Positions 5,492-5,497 of a stretch of DNA of 5,497 nt are shown here, in pieces. The DNA comes from Planctomycetota bacterium. GTDB lineage: Bacteria; Planctomycetota; Phycisphaerae; WQYP01. A program made the position numbers and the translations under genes. Under the pieces are notes generated by a model. The model was not told where the DNA came from. It was given only the letters and a program-made list of their open reading frames with translations, and did not search any database. Numbering within the stretch: the stretch's first letter is position 1; each line of letters opens with the position of its first letter. The stretch covers positions 1-5,497 of the forward strand of contig JAJZOA010000257.1 of assembly GCA_021852225.1 (NCBI GenBank), given 5' to 3'.

Positions 5492-5497
5492 AAGAAT
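5408..5497 (+). CDS. Start of a possible cupin-domain protein, perhaps an AraC-type regulator (partial, tentative)
   Basis: An open frame from GTG 5408 runs off the right edge and gives 30 residues. GGAG (5394-5397) lies 10 bases upstream and an in-frame stop at 5381-5383 bounds the frame. The segment SGDFLLIPPLLPVNGY resembles the 'pGDlllipPg.pH.y' strand pair of the cupin sensor domain that opens many AraC-family regulators. The usual glycine and histidine after the prolines are absent, and only about 30 residues are visible, so this is a suggestion rather than an identification. A second frame, starting at ATG 5401, is also open to the edge but has a less protein-like pattern. A perfect 10-bp inverted repeat lies within the frame. 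Confidence 0.35.
   Translation, partial: MKITKNSTIEVKSGDFLLIPPLLPVNGYKN
5441..5475. repeat. Perfect 10-bp inverted repeat (hairpin)
   Basis: AAAAGTGGCG (5441-5450) and CGCCACTTTT (5466-5475) are exact reverse complements separated by 15 bases. The 3' arm ends in four T, so it could act as a bidirectional terminator for the preceding gene set. If the cupin-like frame from 5408 is real, the repeat is instead coding sequence. Confidence 0.55.

Noticed and set aside
5401..5497. Alternative frame from ATG 5401 running off the right edge
   Set aside because: It has a close GGAG only 3 bases away, and its highly charged translation shows no domain pattern; the neighbouring frame from 5408 looks more protein-like. 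It cannot be fully excluded.
1..5497. CRISPR array, tRNA, rRNA, transposase, toxin-antitoxin pair or defence gene
   Set aside because: No regularly spaced direct repeats of CRISPR length, no tRNA cloverleaf and no transposase or toxin signature were seen on either strand.

Overview
The window reads as a chromosomal segment of a member of the Planctomycetota (Phycisphaerae-like) or a PVC-group relative. This rests on the gene families: a DUF1573 protein, a MauE-type membrane domain fused to a thioredoxin domain, and a prepilin-like protein with an FTLTE leader and a C-terminal DG motif, all of which are expanded in Planctomycetota. Taxonomy is an inference; there is no rRNA or other marker gene here.

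Layout: everything supported is on the + strand. The 3' end of an upstream gene (2-154) is followed by a 150-base intergenic stretch with a perfect 9-bp inverted repeat. Then come five genes in close order: a small secreted six-cysteine protein (305-646), an exported protein of unrecognised family with a possible LolA-like fold (726-1700), a membrane-anchored DUF1573 protein (1737-2849), a MauE-thioredoxin fusion (2846-4093, overlapping its neighbour) and a prepilin-like protein (4136-5251). Gaps are 79, 36, -4 and 42 bases, with no convincing terminator between genes, so a single transcript is likely. Downstream lies a 156-base intergenic stretch, then possibly the first 30 codons of a cupin-like (AraC-type?) gene that runs off the window.

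How the genes may work together: every protein in the set is predicted to be exported or membrane-anchored, with its main domains outside the cytoplasm. The MauE-thioredoxin fusion combines in one chain the two activities that MauE and MauD supply in methylamine dehydrogenase maturation, where they help form the disulfides of a small cysteine-rich subunit. Here the first gene encodes a small secreted protein with six mature cysteines, and the DUF1573 protein carries a Cys-Gly-Cys motif. A dedicated extracytoplasmic thiol-redox or oxidative-folding module is therefore a reasonable hypothesis, but it is unproven.

The most unusual DNA-level signal is a heptamer-phased GATC array, in two blocks 90 bp apart, inside the 5' coding region of the prepilin-like gene. 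It sits between the start codon and the prepilin cleavage site and looks like a dispersed repeat captured in frame.
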